A DNA stretch of 64,000 bases from Streptomyces plumbidurans (GCF_019857225.1 NZ_JAFJSY010000001.1:186001-250000), one strand, 5' to 3'; positions 20,046 to 29,783 are shown, numbered from the stretch's first letter. Made by a program: numbers and translations. Notes: generated by a model from the letters alone, not told the origin.

Positions 20046-22046
20046 TTATGCACCGGTGCGTCGCGCCGCAGCCTGAGTGATCCGGTCGAACATGACTCCG
20101 AGCAGTACGATGGCGAGCCCCGCCGCCAGCCCCTTGCCGTACAGCTCTCCCTGCGAGAAGCCGGCCACGACGTCGTAGCCGAGGGCGCCCGCGCCCACCA
20201 GGCCGCCCACAACAACCATCGACAGCACGTAGATCAGGCCCTGGTTGGTCGCGAGGGTCAGGGCGCTGCGTGACATCGGCAGCTGGACCTTGGTGATGAT
20301 CTGCCGGGTGTTGCTCCCGGCGGAGGTGGCCGCCTCCACGGTGGCCTCGGGCACCGCCCGTACACCGTCCGCGATGATCTTTATGGCGACGGGTGCCGCG
20401 TAGACGACGGCGGCGACGATGGCCGTGAAGCGGGTCGCGCCGAACAGCGCCAGGAACGGCACCAGATACACGAACGGCGGCATGACCTGGGCCGCGTCCA
20501 GGGTGGGCCGCACCAGCCGGTCCACCAGCATGCTGCGGCCCATCCACACCCCGAAGACGATGCCGAGCACCATCACCAGGACCGTCGCCACCAGCGTGGA
20601 GGCGGTCGTGGTCATGGCGTCCGACCACACGCCGGTGCCGACCAGCAGGCCCACGCACACCGCGGTGGTGACACCGGCCTTCCAGCCGCCGAGCACCACG
20701 GCGAGCGCGACCAGCACCAGGCCGACCAGCCACCAGGGCGAGTCGGTCAGCAGCGACTGGAACGGGTTGAGCAGCACGTTGGTGATCACGTCGCGGATCG
20801 CGTTGGTCAGACCGGAGAGGTTGTCCTGCGCCCAGTTGGTCACGCTGTCGGCGGCACTGGCGATATGGCTGCCGACGGTGCCGTCGCCGGGGAAGTCGGC
20901 CGCCCACACATAGGTGTGCGACAGATAGATCAGTACGGCGGCAACGACTGCGCCGGCGCCGAGCAGCGGGTTGCGCCACTTCAGGAAGCGGTTCTTGGAG
21001 CGGCGGGCGTTCTCCTCACGGGTGCTGGCCGCAGTGGTCACACGGTCGAGCACGATCGCCATGACGACGATGGCGAGGCCCGCGTTGAAGGCGGTGCCGA
21101 CGTCGAGGGACTGCAGTGCCTGCACGACGGTCTTGCCGAGGCCGGGCGCGTCGATCAGGGCGGCGATGGTGACCATGGCCAGGGCGGCCATGATGGACTG
21201 GTTGACGCCCATCACCACGGTCCGCTTGGACATCGGCAGCAGGACCTTCTGCAGCGTCTGCCGCCGGGTCGCGCCGAGGGAGTCGGCCGCCTCCGCCGTG
21301 GTCTCGGGTACGGAGCGGATGGCGTGCGCGGTGATGCGGATCGCGGGCGGGGCCGCGTAGATGACGGTGGCGATCGTCGCGGAGGCCGGTCCGATCAGGA
21401 AGATCAGGGTCAGCGGGGCGAGATAGACGAAGGTCGGCATCGTCTGCATGAAGTCCAGGAACGGCGTCACGATCCCGTTGAACCGGTCGGACAGTCCCGC
21501 CCAGATGCCCAGCGGGATGGCGAACAGCAGCGCCACGAACACCGCGGAGATCGTCAGGGCCAGGGTGTCCATGGACTCCTGCCACAGGCCCTGCAGCCCG
21601 AAGAAGGTGAAGCCGGCCACGGCGAGCAGCGCCACGCGCCAGTTGCCCACGGCCCAGGAGACATAGCCCGCGATGCCGACCACGCCGAGCCAGCCGATCT
21701 GCGGGAGGGGACGGCCGGGCGGCGGCTGGGAGATCAGATGCTGTACGAAGGTCACCAGGTTGTCGATGACCAGCCGGATCTCGTTGAAGAAGTACAGGAA
21801 GAGCGGGTTGGAGTTGCGGTTGGCGCCGACGGAGTCGTTGACGTCGTTGAACCACCGGTGCAGATCGGTGAGATCGGCCGTGGCGAGCGTGAGCGTCTGC
21901 TTGCCGCGCAGCACGAAGAACAGCACCAACCAGGCGACCAGGATGCCCGCGACCACCGTGGTCCGGTTGACCTTGCGCACCTCCCTGGCGGGCGCCTCGG
22001 GTGCGGCCGGGCCCGTGGTCTCGGGTTTCTCGATGGCGACGGTCAT
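20046..22046 (-). CDS. Glycine betaine ABC transporter, two permease domains in one polypeptide
   Basis: A 666-residue membrane protein with two tandem binding-protein-dependent permease domains. Each has the EAA-type loop (AEAADSLGATRRQTLQKVLLP near residue 270; VEAATSAGSNTRQIITKVQ near 570) and about five to six membrane segments. OpuA/ProW systems normally use two copies of one permease; the repeats here are diverged halves of a fusion. GTG 22049 and ATG 22046 are adjacent start options; ATG is chosen for its 7-base spacing from GGAAGG. It overlaps the ATPase stop. Confidence 0.92.
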   Translation of the reverse strand: MTVAIEKPETTGPAAPEAPAREVRKVNRTTVVAGILVAWLVLFFVLRGKQTLTLATADLTDLHRWFNDVNDSVGANRNSNPLFLYFFNEIRLVIDNLVTFVQHLISQPPPGRPLPQIGWLGVVGIAGYVSWAVGNWRVALLAVAGFTFFGLQGLWQESMDTLALTISAVFVALLFAIPLGIWAGLSDRFNGIVTPFLDFMQTMPTFVYLAPLTLIFLIGPASATIATVIYAAPPAIRITAHAIRSVPETTAEAADSLGATRRQTLQKVLLPMSKRTVVMGVNQSIMAALAMVTIAALIDAPGLGKTVVQALQSLDVGTAFNAGLAIVVMAIVLDRVTTAASTREENARRSKNRFLKWRNPLLGAGAVVAAVLIYLSHTYVWAADFPGDGTVGSHIASAADSVTNWAQDNLSGLTNAIRDVITNVLLNPFQSLLTDSPWWLVGLVLVALAVVLGGWKAGVTTAVCVGLLVGTGVWSDAMTTTASTLVATVLVMVLGIVFGVWMGRSMLVDRLVRPTLDAAQVMPPFVYLVPFLALFGATRFTAIVAAVVYAAPVAIKIIADGVRAVPEATVEAATSAGSNTRQIITKVQLPMSRSALTLATNQGLIYVLSMVVVGGLVGAGALGYDVVAGFSQGELYGKGLAAGLAIVLLGVMFDRITQAAARRTGA

Positions 22047-23134
22047 CACGCGCCGCCTTCCTGCCCGGCCACCACGGAGAGGATCTCCTCGTCGCCGACG
22101 ATGCCGAGCAGCTTGCCGTTCTCGACGACCTTGACCGGCCTGTGGGCGGCCAGCACGGTCCGGGTGGCTTCCCGTACGATCACGTCGGGGCCCAACTCCG
22201 GCCCGTCCAGGGCGTCTTGGTCCTCCGGTGCGCGCATGATCCAGCGCAGGGTGAGGACTTCGCCGCGCGGCACGTCCTTGACGAACTCGCTGACGTAGTC
22301 ATCGGCCGGTGCGCCGACGAGTTCGTCGCCGGTGCCGCACTGGACCATCTTGCCGTCGCGCATGATCAGGATGCGGTCGCCCAGCTTGAGCGCCTCGGAG
22401 AGGTCGTGGGTGATGAACACCATGGTCTTGCCGACCTCGTGGTGCAGCCGGATGACCTCGTTCTGCATGTCGCGGCGGATCAGCGGGTCCAGCGCGGAGA
22501 ACGGCTCGTCGAAGAAGAGCACGTCCGGATCGCCCGCCAGGGCGCGGGCGAGGCCCACCCGCTGCTGCATACCGCCGGAGAGCTGGTCGGGGTAGGAGTT
22601 CTCGTAGCCGGACAGGCCGACCAACTCCACCACTTCCAGGGCCCGTTTGGTCCGCTCGGCGCGGCCCATGCCGCGGATCTCCAGGCCGAAGCACACGTTG
22701 TCGACGACCCGGCGGTGGGGCAGCAGCCCGAAGTGCTGGAAGACCATGGAGAACTTGCTGCGGCGCAGGTCGCGCAGCCGTTTGTCGTCGGCCTGGCGGA
22801 TGTCCTGGCCCTCGAAGACGACCTCGCCCGCGGTGGGTTCGATCAGCCGGGTCAGACATCGCACCAGCGTGGACTTGCCCGAGCCGGACAGGCCCATGAC
22901 GACGAAGACCTCGCCGGGCGCCACGTCGAAGCTGACGTCGCGTACGGCCGCGGTGCAGCCCGTGCGGTCCATGAGCTCGCGGCGGGTCAGGCCGCACAGT
23001 TCCTCGGAGTCCGGCACCCGGTCCGCCTTCGGTCCGAACACCTTCCACAGTTTGCGCACGGATATGACCGGAGTCCCGTCCGACTCCTCGGGCGTGCCGC
23101 GCCGCTGCGCCACCTCGGTCTGAGTTGGGGTCAC
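22046..23134 (-). CDS. Glycine betaine ABC transporter ATP-binding protein with CBS region
   Basis: A 362-residue OpuAA/ProV-type ATPase: Walker [11 protein letters not shown]-loop FQHFGLLPH, signature [15 protein letters not shown], Walker [14 protein letters not shown]-loop FITHDLSEA. The C-terminus (about 280-362) has a CBS-like segment ([22 protein letters not shown]), which senses ionic strength or nucleotides in relatives. The N-terminal 60 residues, up to the TAAVRDVSF segment, contain an insert with two cysteines. It starts at GTG 23134 behind AAGAGGT, 20 bases after the betB stop, so uptake and aldehyde oxidation share one transcript. Confidence 0.93.
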   Translation of the reverse strand: MTPTQTEVAQRRGTPEESDGTPVISVRKLWKVFGPKADRVPDSEELCGLTRRELMDRTGCTAAVRDVSFDVAPGEVFVVMGLSGSGKSTLVRCLTRLIEPTAGEVVFEGQDIRQADDKRLRDLRRSKFSMVFQHFGLLPHRRVVDNVCFGLEIRGMGRAERTKRALEVVELVGLSGYENSYPDQLSGGMQQRVGLARALAGDPDVLFFDEPFSALDPLIRRDMQNEVIRLHHEVGKTMVFITHDLSEALKLGDRILIMRDGKMVQCGTGDELVGAPADDYVSEFVKDVPRGEVLTLRWIMRAPEDQDALDGPELGPDVIVREATRTVLAAHRPVKVVENGKLLGIVGDEEILSVVAGQEGGA

Positions 23135-23154
23135 GATCGACCTCTTTTCGGCGT

Positions 23155-24624
23155 TCAGCCGCTGAACCAGCGCTGCGGCCGGGGTTGGATGTTCTGCCAG
23201 ATGTGCTTGGGCTCCCGGTACTCGTCCAGGCCGCTGCGGCCCAGCTCCCGGCCCACGCCCGAGTGTCCGAAGCCGCCCCATTCCGCCTGGGGTACGTAGG
23301 GGTGGTAGTCGTTGATCCACACCGTGCCGTGGCGCAGCCGCCGGGCGACCCGCTGGGCCCTGCCCGCGTCCTGCGTCCAGACGGCGCCGGCCAGACCGTA
23401 GTCGGTGTCGTTGGCGATGCGTACGGCATCGTCCTCATCGGTGAAGCGTTCCACGGTCAGCACGGGCCCGAAAGACTCCTCGTGCACCACGCTCATGTCC
23501 TGCGTGCAGGCGTCGAGGACGGTCGGCGGATAGTAGTGGCCGTTCGCCAGCGCGGGGTCGTCCGGGCGGGTGCCGCCGCAGCGCAGCACGGCGCCCTCGG
23601 CGATGCCTGCCGCGACGTAGGCCTCGACCTTCGACAGGTGCTGCGCGGAGATCAGTGCCCCGGTCTCGGCGTCGGGGTCGAAGGGGCCGCCGAGGCGGAT
23701 GAGGCGGGCGCGGCGCACGACCTCGTCGACGAAGCGGTCGTGCAGCGCGTCCTCGACGATGAGCCGGGCACCGGCCGAGCAGACCTGCCCGGAGTGCAGG
23801 AAGACGGCCGTCAGCGCGAAGTCCACGGCCGCTTCGAAGTCGGCGTCGGCGAAGACGACGTTGGGGTTCTTGCCGCCGAGTTCGAGGGCCACCTTCTTCA
23901 CCGTGGCGGCGGCGGAAGCCATGATCCGCTTGCCGGTCTCCAAGCCGCCGGTGAAGGAGACCAGGTCGACGTCGGGGTGCTCGGACAGCGGGGCGCCCAC
24001 CTCGGGGCCGGTGCCCAGGACGAGGTTGGCGGCCCCGGCCGGCAGGCCCGCCTCCTGAAGTGCCTTCATCAGCAGGACGGAGGTGGAGGGGGTGAGCTCG
24101 CTGGGCTTGAGGATGATGGTGTTGCCGGCCAGGAGCGCCGGGGCGACCTTCCAACTGGCCTGCAGCAGCGGGTAGTTCCAGGGTGTGATCAGTCCGCAGA
24201 CGCCGACGGGTTCGTAGACGACGCGGCTCACGGCGTCGTCGCGGCCGGTGTCGATGACGCGTCCGGCGTCGGTGCCGGCGATGCCGCCGTAGTGGCGGAA
24301 GCAGGCGACGACGTCCGCGATGTCGTACTCGCTCTCCACCAGCCGCTTGCCGGTGTCCAGCGACTCGGCGCGGGCGAACTCCTTGGCGTCGCGCTCCATC
24401 AGGTCGGCGGTGCGCAGCAGCAGTGCGCCGCGCTCGCGTTCGGGGGTGCGGGGCCAGGGCCCCTCGTCGAAGGCCCGGCGGGCCGCGGCGATCGCGGCCT
24501 CCGTGTCGGGGCGCGTCCCTTCCGCCACGGTCGCGACGAGCGTGCCGTCGGCGGGGCAGCGGATGTCGCGCTGCCCTTTCGCCACCGGCTCCCGCCATTC
24601 GCCGTCCACATACAGGTGTGCCAC
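23155..24624 (-). CDS. betB: Betaine aldehyde dehydrogenase
   Basis: A 489-residue NAD(P)-dependent aldehyde dehydrogenase. It has the [19 protein letters not shown] cofactor segment, catalytic Glu in [10 protein letters not shown] (near residue 253), catalytic Cys in SGQVCSAG (near 288), and EESFGPVL. GbsA/BetB members oxidise betaine aldehyde to glycine betaine; the context with choline dehydrogenase and a betaine transporter supports that substrate. It starts at GTG with GAAGGGC upstream. It heads the betB-transporter operon. Gamma-aminobutyraldehyde-type substrates cannot be ruled out from sequence alone. Confidence 0.9.
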   Translation of the reverse strand: MAHLYVDGEWREPVAKGQRDIRCPADGTLVATVAEGTRPDTEAAIAAARRAFDEGPWPRTPERERGALLLRTADLMERDAKEFARAESLDTGKRLVESEYDIADVVACFRHYGGIAGTDAGRVIDTGRDDAVSRVVYEPVGVCGLITPWNYPLLQASWKVAPALLAGNTIILKPSELTPSTSVLLMKALQEAGLPAGAANLVLGTGPEVGAPLSEHPDVDLVSFTGGLETGKRIMASAAATVKKVALELGGKNPNVVFADADFEAAVDFALTAVFLHSGQVCSAGARLIVEDALHDRFVDEVVRRARLIRLGGPFDPDAETGALISAQHLSKVEAYVAAGIAEGAVLRCGGTRPDDPALANGHYYPPTVLDACTQDMSVVHEESFGPVLTVERFTDEDDAVRIANDTDYGLAGAVWTQDAGRAQRVARRLRHGTVWINDYHPYVPQAEWGGFGHSGVGRELGRSGLDEYREPKHIWQNIQPRPQRWFSG

Positions 24625-24649
24625 GCGCCAAGCCCTTCAGCCGAAATGC

Positions 24650-24666
24650 GTTGCGCATCGTGCATT
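24650..24666. promoter_or_regulatory. Degenerate GTTGC-N7-GCA operator before betB
   Basis: GTTGC-GCATCGT-GCATT matches the island's 17-base operator in the left arm and three of five positions in the right arm. It would lie about 10-30 bases after the predicted betB transcription start. Confidence 0.4.
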
Positions 24667-24685
24667 CGATTGCTTGTGGTGGAAC

Positions 24686-24714
24686 ACAGTGGCGAAAGCG
24701 CCGACGCCCGTCAA
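24686..24714 (-). promoter_or_regulatory. Possible betB promoter
   Basis: Minus strand TTGACG, 17-base spacer, CACTGT. The same form (TTGACR-N17-CANNNT) is seen before dimethylglycine oxidase and the Rieske genes. Confidence 0.4.
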
Positions 24715-24844
24715 GTGGTTGGCGGATGACGATTTGGCCATGTGGCCCATTACCGGGCCACCCCTTGACCGCAGCCGCACGACGAGCCGACCATGTTGCG
24801 CATCGCTCACCTTGTTGTGCAATACGCACCGACGGAGGCCGCCC

Positions 24845-25717
24845 ATGTCCCCTCGTCCGCAGCCCGGCCGCAGTTACGTGCTCACGCTCTCGTGTCCCGA
24901 CAGCGCGGGACTGGTCCATGCCGTCAGCGGCTTCCTGGTCCGCAACTCCGGCAACATCCTGCAGAGCCAGCAGTTCGACGACCGCCTCCAGGACCGCTTC
25001 TTCATGAGGGTCCACTTCGACGTGTCCGATCCCGACGCGGATCTGCAAACACTGCGTTACCGCTTCGGCCCGGTCGCCGAGGCCCACCGCATCTCCTGGA
25101 CCCTGCACGACGCCTCGACCCCGACCCGGACGCTGATCATGGTGTCCAGGTTCGGGCACTGCCTCAACGACCTGCTCTTCCGCTGCCGCACCGGCGCCCT
25201 CAACATCGAGATCCCGGCCATCGTCTCCAACCACCGCGACTTCGAGGGCCTGGCGCAGACGTACGGCATCCCCTTCCACCACGTCCCGGTCACCAAGGAC
25301 ACCAAGCCCGAGGCCGAGGCACGGCTGCTGGAGCTGGTACGGGAGCTGGACATCGACCTGGTGGTGCTGGCCCGCTACATGCAGATCCTCTCCGACGACC
25401 TCTGCAAGCAGCTCGAGGGTCGCGCCATCAACATCCACCACTCCTTCCTGCCCAGCTTCAAGGGGGCACGACCCTACGAACAGGCCTACGCCCGCGGCGT
25501 GAAGCTGGTCGGCGCCACCGCGCACTATGTGACGCCCGACCTGGACGAGGGCCAGATCATCGAGCAGGACGTGGTCCGCGTCGACCACTCGCTCGACCCC
25601 TCCGAACTGGTCACGGTGGGCCGCGACGTGGAGGCGCAGGTGCTGGCGCACGCGGTGAAGTGGCACAGCGAGAACCGCGTGATGACGCACGGCAACCGCA
25701 CGGTGGTCTTCCGCTGA
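24845..25717 (+). CDS. purU: Formyltetrahydrofolate deformylase
   Basis: A 290-residue enzyme that hydrolyses 10-formyl-THF to formate and THF. An N-terminal ACT domain (YVLTLSCPDSAGLVHAVSGF) is followed by a formyltransferase-fold domain with the active-site segment INIHHSFLPSFKGARPY and the D/H residues (VGATAHYVTPDLDEG). Length and the ACT domain separate it from Fmt and PurN. ATG 24845 follows GGAGG. It is divergent from betB, with partial GTTG...GCA motifs in the gap. It recycles THF when the demethylases overload the C1 pool. Confidence 0.95.
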   Translation: MSPRPQPGRSYVLTLSCPDSAGLVHAVSGFLVRNSGNILQSQQFDDRLQDRFFMRVHFDVSDPDADLQTLRYRFGPVAEAHRISWTLHDASTPTRTLIMVSRFGHCLNDLLFRCRTGALNIEIPAIVSNHRDFEGLAQTYGIPFHHVPVTKDTKPEAEARLLELVRELDIDLVVLARYMQILSDDLCKQLEGRAINIHHSFLPSFKGARPYEQAYARGVKLVGATAHYVTPDLDEGQIIEQDVVRVDHSLDPSELVTVGRDVEAQVLAHAVKWHSENRVMTHGNRTVVFR

Positions 25718-25731
25718 GCGGGACGTGAGCT

Positions 25732-25761
25732 ACGGGCGGGCCGGACTTCCGGCCCGCCCGT
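25732..25761. terminator. Hairpin terminator between purU and metF-like genes
   Basis: ACGGGCGGGCCGG-ACTT-CCGGCCCGCCCGT, 13-base perfect arms and a 4-base loop between convergent genes. It is followed at 25764-25775 by a separate 12-base palindrome, TTCGTATACGAA. Confidence 0.85.
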
Positions 25762-25782
25762 CCTTCGTATACGAATGCGGCG

Positions 25783-26628
25783 CTACGGCGACAGGGCCCC
25801 GAGCCGCGCCAGCAGCGCCCGGCGCCAGCGCTCCGTCTCGGCGATCTGGTTGAAGGTGAACAGGTGCAGACCGGCCACCCCCGCCGAGGGAGCGGTCAGC
25901 GCCCGCTCGCTGCGGGACAGGAACCGCTCGGGCGCGTAGCCGCCCGGTGCCGCGAACCGCCAGAACCAGGACGCGTGCCTGGTCAGAAAGCGCGTCGACT
26001 CCCCCACCCCGATCTTCGTCGCCACGGCCAGCAGCTTCGCCCGCTGCACCGGCCCGGCGACGCCCACGTACAGGGGCAGGGTGACGCCCCGCCGCCGTAT
26101 CCGGGCGATCCACTCGTCCAACACCCGAGGATCGAAGCAGAGGTTGCTGACGATGTAGTCGGCGTGGGCCTGCTTGTCCCACATCGCCTGGACCGTGAGG
26201 TCGTCGTGGAGGAGCGGATGGCTCTCGGGATAGCCGGTGATGCCCACGCGGGCGAACGGCTTGCCCAGTTCGCTCAGCCGGCGCAGCACCGGCAGCGCCC
26301 CGTCGTAGGGCCCGGCCGGCGGGTCCGCGTCGCCCGCGGGCACGAAGACGTCGTCCACGCCCGCACCGCGCAGCCGTTCCACGACCTCCTTGAGGTGGAC
26401 GTCGTCGCGCAGCAGCCGCGCGGGCACGTGCGGCACGACCCGGTAGCCGTGCGCGGTGAGCCGGCCTGTGAGGTCGAGCGTCGGCTCCAGGCCCTTGACC
26501 GGCGACGCCGTGACGGTGATCGCGACGTCGCGCGGGACATGGGCGAGGACCTTCTCCTCGGTCGCCCGCGCGGGCAGCACTTCGTAGCGGACGCTGCCGA
26601 GCAGCGCCCCCAGTCCTGCGGCACCCAA
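25783..26628 (-). CDS. Methylenetetrahydrofolate reductase-like protein
   Basis: A 281-residue MTHFR-family TIM-barrel protein (VRYEVLPARATEEKVL start; VTASPVKGLEPTLDL; GVDDVFVPAGDADPPAGPYDGA; FDPRVLDEWIARIRRRG; TFNQIAETERWR). It could reduce methylene-THF to methyl-THF or work in the reverse, demethylating direction. It is somewhat shorter than housekeeping MetF and probably specialised. The only start in this frame downstream of the betA stop with reasonable spacing is TTG 26628, four bases after that stop, so it seems translated by coupling. Place in the island is clear; direction of the reaction is inference. Confidence 0.82.
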   Translation of the reverse strand: MGAAGLGALLGSVRYEVLPARATEEKVLAHVPRDVAITVTASPVKGLEPTLDLTGRLTAHGYRVVPHVPARLLRDDVHLKEVVERLRGAGVDDVFVPAGDADPPAGPYDGALPVLRRLSELGKPFARVGITGYPESHPLLHDDLTVQAMWDKQAHADYIVSNLCFDPRVLDEWIARIRRRGVTLPLYVGVAGPVQRAKLLAVATKIGVGESTRFLTRHASWFWRFAAPGGYAPERFLSRSERALTAPSAGVAGLHLFTFNQIAETERWRRALLARLGALSP

Positions 26629-26632
26629 GGTC

Positions 26633-28321
26633 TCACCCCGTCTGCTTCTGGGCGTCGCGCTGCTTCCTGGCGTCGGGGTGGCGGTAGTACGCGGCCTTGG
26701 ATGCGGGCAGCGGCTCCTTGCCCAGGATCAGGTCGGCGGCCTTCTCGGCGACCATCATGACCGGGGCGTAGATGTTGCCGTTGGTGACGTACGGCATCAC
26801 CGACGCGTCCACCACGCGCAGGCCCTCCAGTCCGTGCACCCGCATGCTGGTGGGGTCGACGACGGCCATCTCGTCGGTGCCCATCTTGCAGGTGCAGGAG
26901 GGGTGCAGGGCGGTCTCGCCGTCCTTGGCGACCCAGGCGAGGATCTCCTCGTCGCTCGCCACGGACGGTCCGGGAGAGATCTCGCCGCCGTTGTAGGGGG
27001 CCAGCGCGGGCTGGTTGAGGATGTCGCGCGCGACGCGGACGGCCTCGACCCACTCCCGTCGGTCCTGCTCGGTGGAGAGGTAGTTGAAGCGGAGCGCCGG
27101 CTTCACGTTCGGGTCCCTGCTCTTGATCTTCACTGAGCCGAGGGCGTCGGAGTACATGGGGCCCACGTGGACCTGGTAGCCGTGGCCGCCCGCGGGCACC
27201 GAGCCGTCGTAGCGGACCGCGATCGGCAGGAAGTGGAACATCAGGTTGGGGTAGTCGACGTCCTCGTTGCTGCGGGCGAAGCCGCCGGCCTCGAAGTGGT
27301 TGGTCGCCGCCGGGCCCTTCCTGAACAGCCATTGCAGGCCGATGAGGGGCGCCCGCCACTTCGCCAGGTACGGCTGCATGGAGACGGGCTGCTTGCAGGC
27401 GTACTGGATGTACACCTCCAGGTGGTCCTGCATGTTCTCGCCGACGCCCGGCAGGTCGTGCACGACGTCGATGCCGAGGGCACGCAGCTCCTCGGCGTTG
27501 CCGACGCCCGAAAGCTGCAGCAGCTGCGGGGAGTTGATCGCGCCGCCGCAGAGGATGACCTCCTTGGCGCGGACCTGCTGCACGGCGCCCTTGCCGCGCC
27601 GGAACTCCACGCCGACCGCCTTCTTGCCCTCGAACAGGACGCGGGTGACCAGGGTGCGGGTCTTCACGGTGAGGTTGGGCCGCTTCATGGCGGGCTTGAG
27701 GTAGGCCTTCGAGGCCGACAGCCGGCGTCCGCGGTGGACGTTGCGGTCGAACTTGGCGAAGCCCTCCTGCCGGTAGCCGTTGACGTCGTCCGTGGGGGCG
27801 TAGCCGGCCTCCTCGGTGGCCTTGAGGAAGGCGCCGAAGAGCGGGTTGGTGGCCGGGCCGCGCTCCAGGACGAGGGGGCCGTCGTGGCCGCGGAACTCGT
27901 CGTCCGGGTCGGCCGCGAGGCAGTTCTCCATCCGCCGGAAGTACGGCAGGCAGTGCGCGTAGTCCCAGTTCTCCATGCCTGGGTCGGCGGCCCAGCGCTC
28001 GTAGTCCATGGGGTTGCCGCGCTGGAAGATCATGCCGTTGATGCTGCTGGAGCCGCCCAGCACCTTGCCGCGGGCGTGGTAGACGCGGCGGCCACCCATG
28101 TGGGGCTCGGGTTCCGACTCGTACTTCCAGTCGTAGAAGCGGCTGCCGATCGGGTAGGTCAAAGCCGCCGGCATGTGGATGAAGACGTCCCACGGATAGT
28201 CGGACCGGCCGGCCTCCAGGACCAGCACGCGGTGGGCCGGATCGGCGGAGAGTCGATTCGCCAGTGCACTGCCGGCCGAACCGCCGCCGACGATGACGAA
28301 GTCGTATTGCAGTGGAGCCAT
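26633..28321 (-). CDS. betA: Choline dehydrogenase-type GMC flavoenzyme
   Basis: A 562-residue GMC oxidoreductase: FAD motif [17 protein letters not shown] (about 9-25), GMC signature 1 [13 protein letters not shown] (about 85-97), signature 2 in [17 protein letters not shown] (about 258-274), and the C-terminal [10 protein letters not shown] and [16 protein letters not shown]. It fits BetA, which oxidises choline to betaine aldehyde at the membrane or cytosol. ATG 28321 has GAGG upstream. It is followed by the metF-like gene. Its upstream region has the best example of the GTTGC-N7-GCAAC operator. Confidence 0.9.
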   Translation of the reverse strand: MAPLQYDFVIVGGGSAGSALANRLSADPAHRVLVLEAGRSDYPWDVFIHMPAALTYPIGSRFYDWKYESEPEPHMGGRRVYHARGKVLGGSSSINGMIFQRGNPMDYERWAADPGMENWDYAHCLPYFRRMENCLAADPDDEFRGHDGPLVLERGPATNPLFGAFLKATEEAGYAPTDDVNGYRQEGFAKFDRNVHRGRRLSASKAYLKPAMKRPNLTVKTRTLVTRVLFEGKKAVGVEFRRGKGAVQQVRAKEVILCGGAINSPQLLQLSGVGNAEELRALGIDVVHDLPGVGENMQDHLEVYIQYACKQPVSMQPYLAKWRAPLIGLQWLFRKGPAATNHFEAGGFARSNEDVDYPNLMFHFLPIAVRYDGSVPAGGHGYQVHVGPMYSDALGSVKIKSRDPNVKPALRFNYLSTEQDRREWVEAVRVARDILNQPALAPYNGGEISPGPSVASDEEILAWVAKDGETALHPSCTCKMGTDEMAVVDPTSMRVHGLEGLRVVDASVMPYVTNGNIYAPVMMVAEKAADLILGKEPLPASKAAYYRHPDARKQRDAQKQTG

Positions 28322-28358
28322 GGTGCCTCGTCTCGCTCGCGCCGTCGATGTGCGACGC

Positions 28359-28387
28359 ATGCTAGCGCCGTACCGCGATGCGCACCA
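28359..28387 (-). promoter_or_regulatory. Possible betA promoter
   Basis: Minus strand CTGGTG (28387-28382), 17-base spacer, TAGCAT (28364-28359). The -10 is good and the -35 weak, as for an activated or tightly controlled promoter. The operator abuts the -35. Confidence 0.4.
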
Positions 28388-28406
28388 GGTTGCGAACAAC
28401 GCAACC
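28386..28406. promoter_or_regulatory. Perfect operator AGGTTGCG-N5-CGCAACCT before betA
   Basis: Eight-base arms around AACAA. The core 28388-28404 is GTTGC-N7-GCAAC, identical in plan to sites before dimethylglycine oxidase and the Rieske operon. It lies between the divergent betA and STAS genes. Confidence 0.75.
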
Positions 28407-28535
28407 TGACGGCCGTTGTGGGCCACGGCATCCGCGACGGCGTGACTGATTCGCATGACATACGGCGGCCTGGGCAGGCGAGAACCCGAAGGGCTCTGCC
28501 TGCGGGTGGCCGGGCCGGCGAGGCGGGAGGCGGAT

Positions 28536-28901
28536 ATGGAGGGGCAGCCCTTGCGGCTCACGCCTCGCTGGATGGATGCCCACCTGCTGGTCGTCGAGGC
28601 GGAAGGGGTGTTCGACGCCGAGTCGGCGCCCCTGTTGTGCGGGCCGCTGGTCCGGATGCTGCGGGTGGGACACCGCCAGTTCGTGATCGACTTCCAGCGG
28701 GTGACGCGCTTCGACAACGCCGGCATCCAGCTTCTGGCGGCGGCCCGGCGCACCATCCGCGCCGAGGGCGGCATGCTCACGCTGGTCGCGGGGCCGGATG
28801 CGCGCAGCGCCTTCAACACCGCGGACCTCGGCCGTCCGGCCTTTCTGTACGGCAGTGTCGTCGAGGCGTCGCGGGCATGCAGAGCCGCACGTCAGGACTG
28901 A
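28536..28901 (+). CDS. STAS-domain protein (anti-sigma factor antagonist type)
   Basis: A 121-residue single STAS domain ([49 protein letters not shown]). The phosphorylatable Ser of SpoIIAA relatives would fall in FDNAGIQLL, where Asn-Ala replaces the common D-S, so classic phosphoregulation looks unlikely. ATG 28536 is preferred because GGGAGG precedes it by five bases; the frame opens earlier at ATG 28455 without a ribosome site (148 residues). It lies between betA and the IclR gene and has no partner kinase nearby. It seems unrelated to betaine breakdown unless regulatory. Confidence 0.75.
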   Translation: MEGQPLRLTPRWMDAHLLVVEAEGVFDAESAPLLCGPLVRMLRVGHRQFVIDFQRVTRFDNAGIQLLAAARRTIRAEGGMLTLVAGPDARSAFNTADLGRPAFLYGSVVEASRACRAARQD

Positions 28902-28964
28902 GATGCCTGCGCAACGGTCCACAAACCGGCTACCGACAGGTAACAACTTGTGCCGTAGTGCGCG

Positions 28965-28970
28965 TATAGT
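28965..28970 (+). promoter_or_regulatory. -10 box of the leaderless IclR gene
   Basis: TATAGT ends 6 bases before the GTG start codon, so transcription would begin at or next to the G of GTG. There is no ribosome site in between. Confidence 0.5.
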
Positions 28971-28976
28971 TTCGCT

Positions 28977-29774
28977 GTGAGCAACCATAGTGAAGAAGCC
29001 GAAACGTCCCATGCACCGGCCGGTGGAGTGCAGTCGGTCGATCGCGCCATCAGCGTCCTGGAGATCCTCGCGCAGCGTGGTGAGGCGGGCGTGAGTGAGG
29101 TGGCCGGTGAGATCGACGTCCACAAGTCCACCGCCTTCCGCCTGCTCGGCGCGCTGGAGTCGCGCGGACTGGTGGAGCAGGCGGGCGAGCGGGGGAAGTA
29201 CCGGCTCGGCTTCGGCATCGTGCGCCTCGCCGGAGCGGTCACGGGCCGTATCGACATCACGCAGCAGGGCCGCCCGGTGTGCGAGCGGCTCGCCGAGGAG
29301 CTCGGCGAGACCGTGAACATCGCGGTCATGCAGGAGCACTACGCGATCAACCTCTACCAGGTGCGCGGCCCCGGTGCGATCACGGCCCACAACTGGGTCG
29401 GCCAGCTGACCCCGCTGCACGCCACCTCCAGCGGCAAGGTCCTGCTCTCGCACCTGCCGGCCAAGGACCGGTCCGCGCTGCTGGCCGAGACCGGTCTGAA
29501 GAAGGTCACCGCGCGCACCATCACGGCGAAGACGAAGCTGGAGAAGAGCCTGGCCGAAGCGCGCGAGCGCGGGTACGCCTGGACCCTCGAGGAGTTCGAG
29601 ATCGGGCTGCACGCCATGGCGGCGCCGGTGCGCAACCGCGACGGCCAGGTCATCGCCGCGCTGAGCGCCTCCGGCCCGGCCTACCGCTTCACCGAGGGCC
29701 GCATGCACGAGCTGGCGCCGGTCCTGCTCAAGGGCGCGGAGGAGATCAGCCACCGGATGGGATACCTGGGCTGA
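28977..29774 (+). CDS. IclR-family regulator, likely controller of the betaine island
   Basis: A 265-residue regulator with a winged helix (VQSVDRAISVLEILAQRGEAG through VHKSTAFRLLGALESRGL, residues about 18-70) and an IclR effector domain (about 95-260: TPLHATSSGKVLLSHLP; GYAWTLEEFEIGLHAMAAPV). It starts at GTG 28977 directly after a -10 box, so it is probably leaderless. It is the only regulator in the 9-34 kb island and lies between betA and the Rieske oxygenase gene. IclR proteins bind short palindromes near promoters, so the repeated GTTGC-N7-GCAAC is its likely target (inference). The ligand could be betaine, dimethylglycine or choline. It ends nine bases from the convergent oxygenase stop. 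Confidence 0.9.
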   Translation: MSNHSEEAETSHAPAGGVQSVDRAISVLEILAQRGEAGVSEVAGEIDVHKSTAFRLLGALESRGLVEQAGERGKYRLGFGIVRLAGAVTGRIDITQQGRPVCERLAEELGETVNIAVMQEHYAINLYQVRGPGAITAHNWVGQLTPLHATSSGKVLLSHLPAKDRSALLAETGLKKVTARTITAKTKLEKSLAEARERGYAWTLEEFEIGLHAMAAPVRNRDGQVIAALSASGPAYRFTEGRMHELAPVLLKGAEEISHRMGYLG

Positions 29775-29783
29775 ACCGTTCGG

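Noticed and set aside
25764-25775. Palindrome TTCGTATACGAA as an operator
   Set aside because: It lies directly after the purU/metF terminator between convergent stops, with no promoter near; kept only as a note because it shares TTCGTA/TACGAA with the peptide-operon site.
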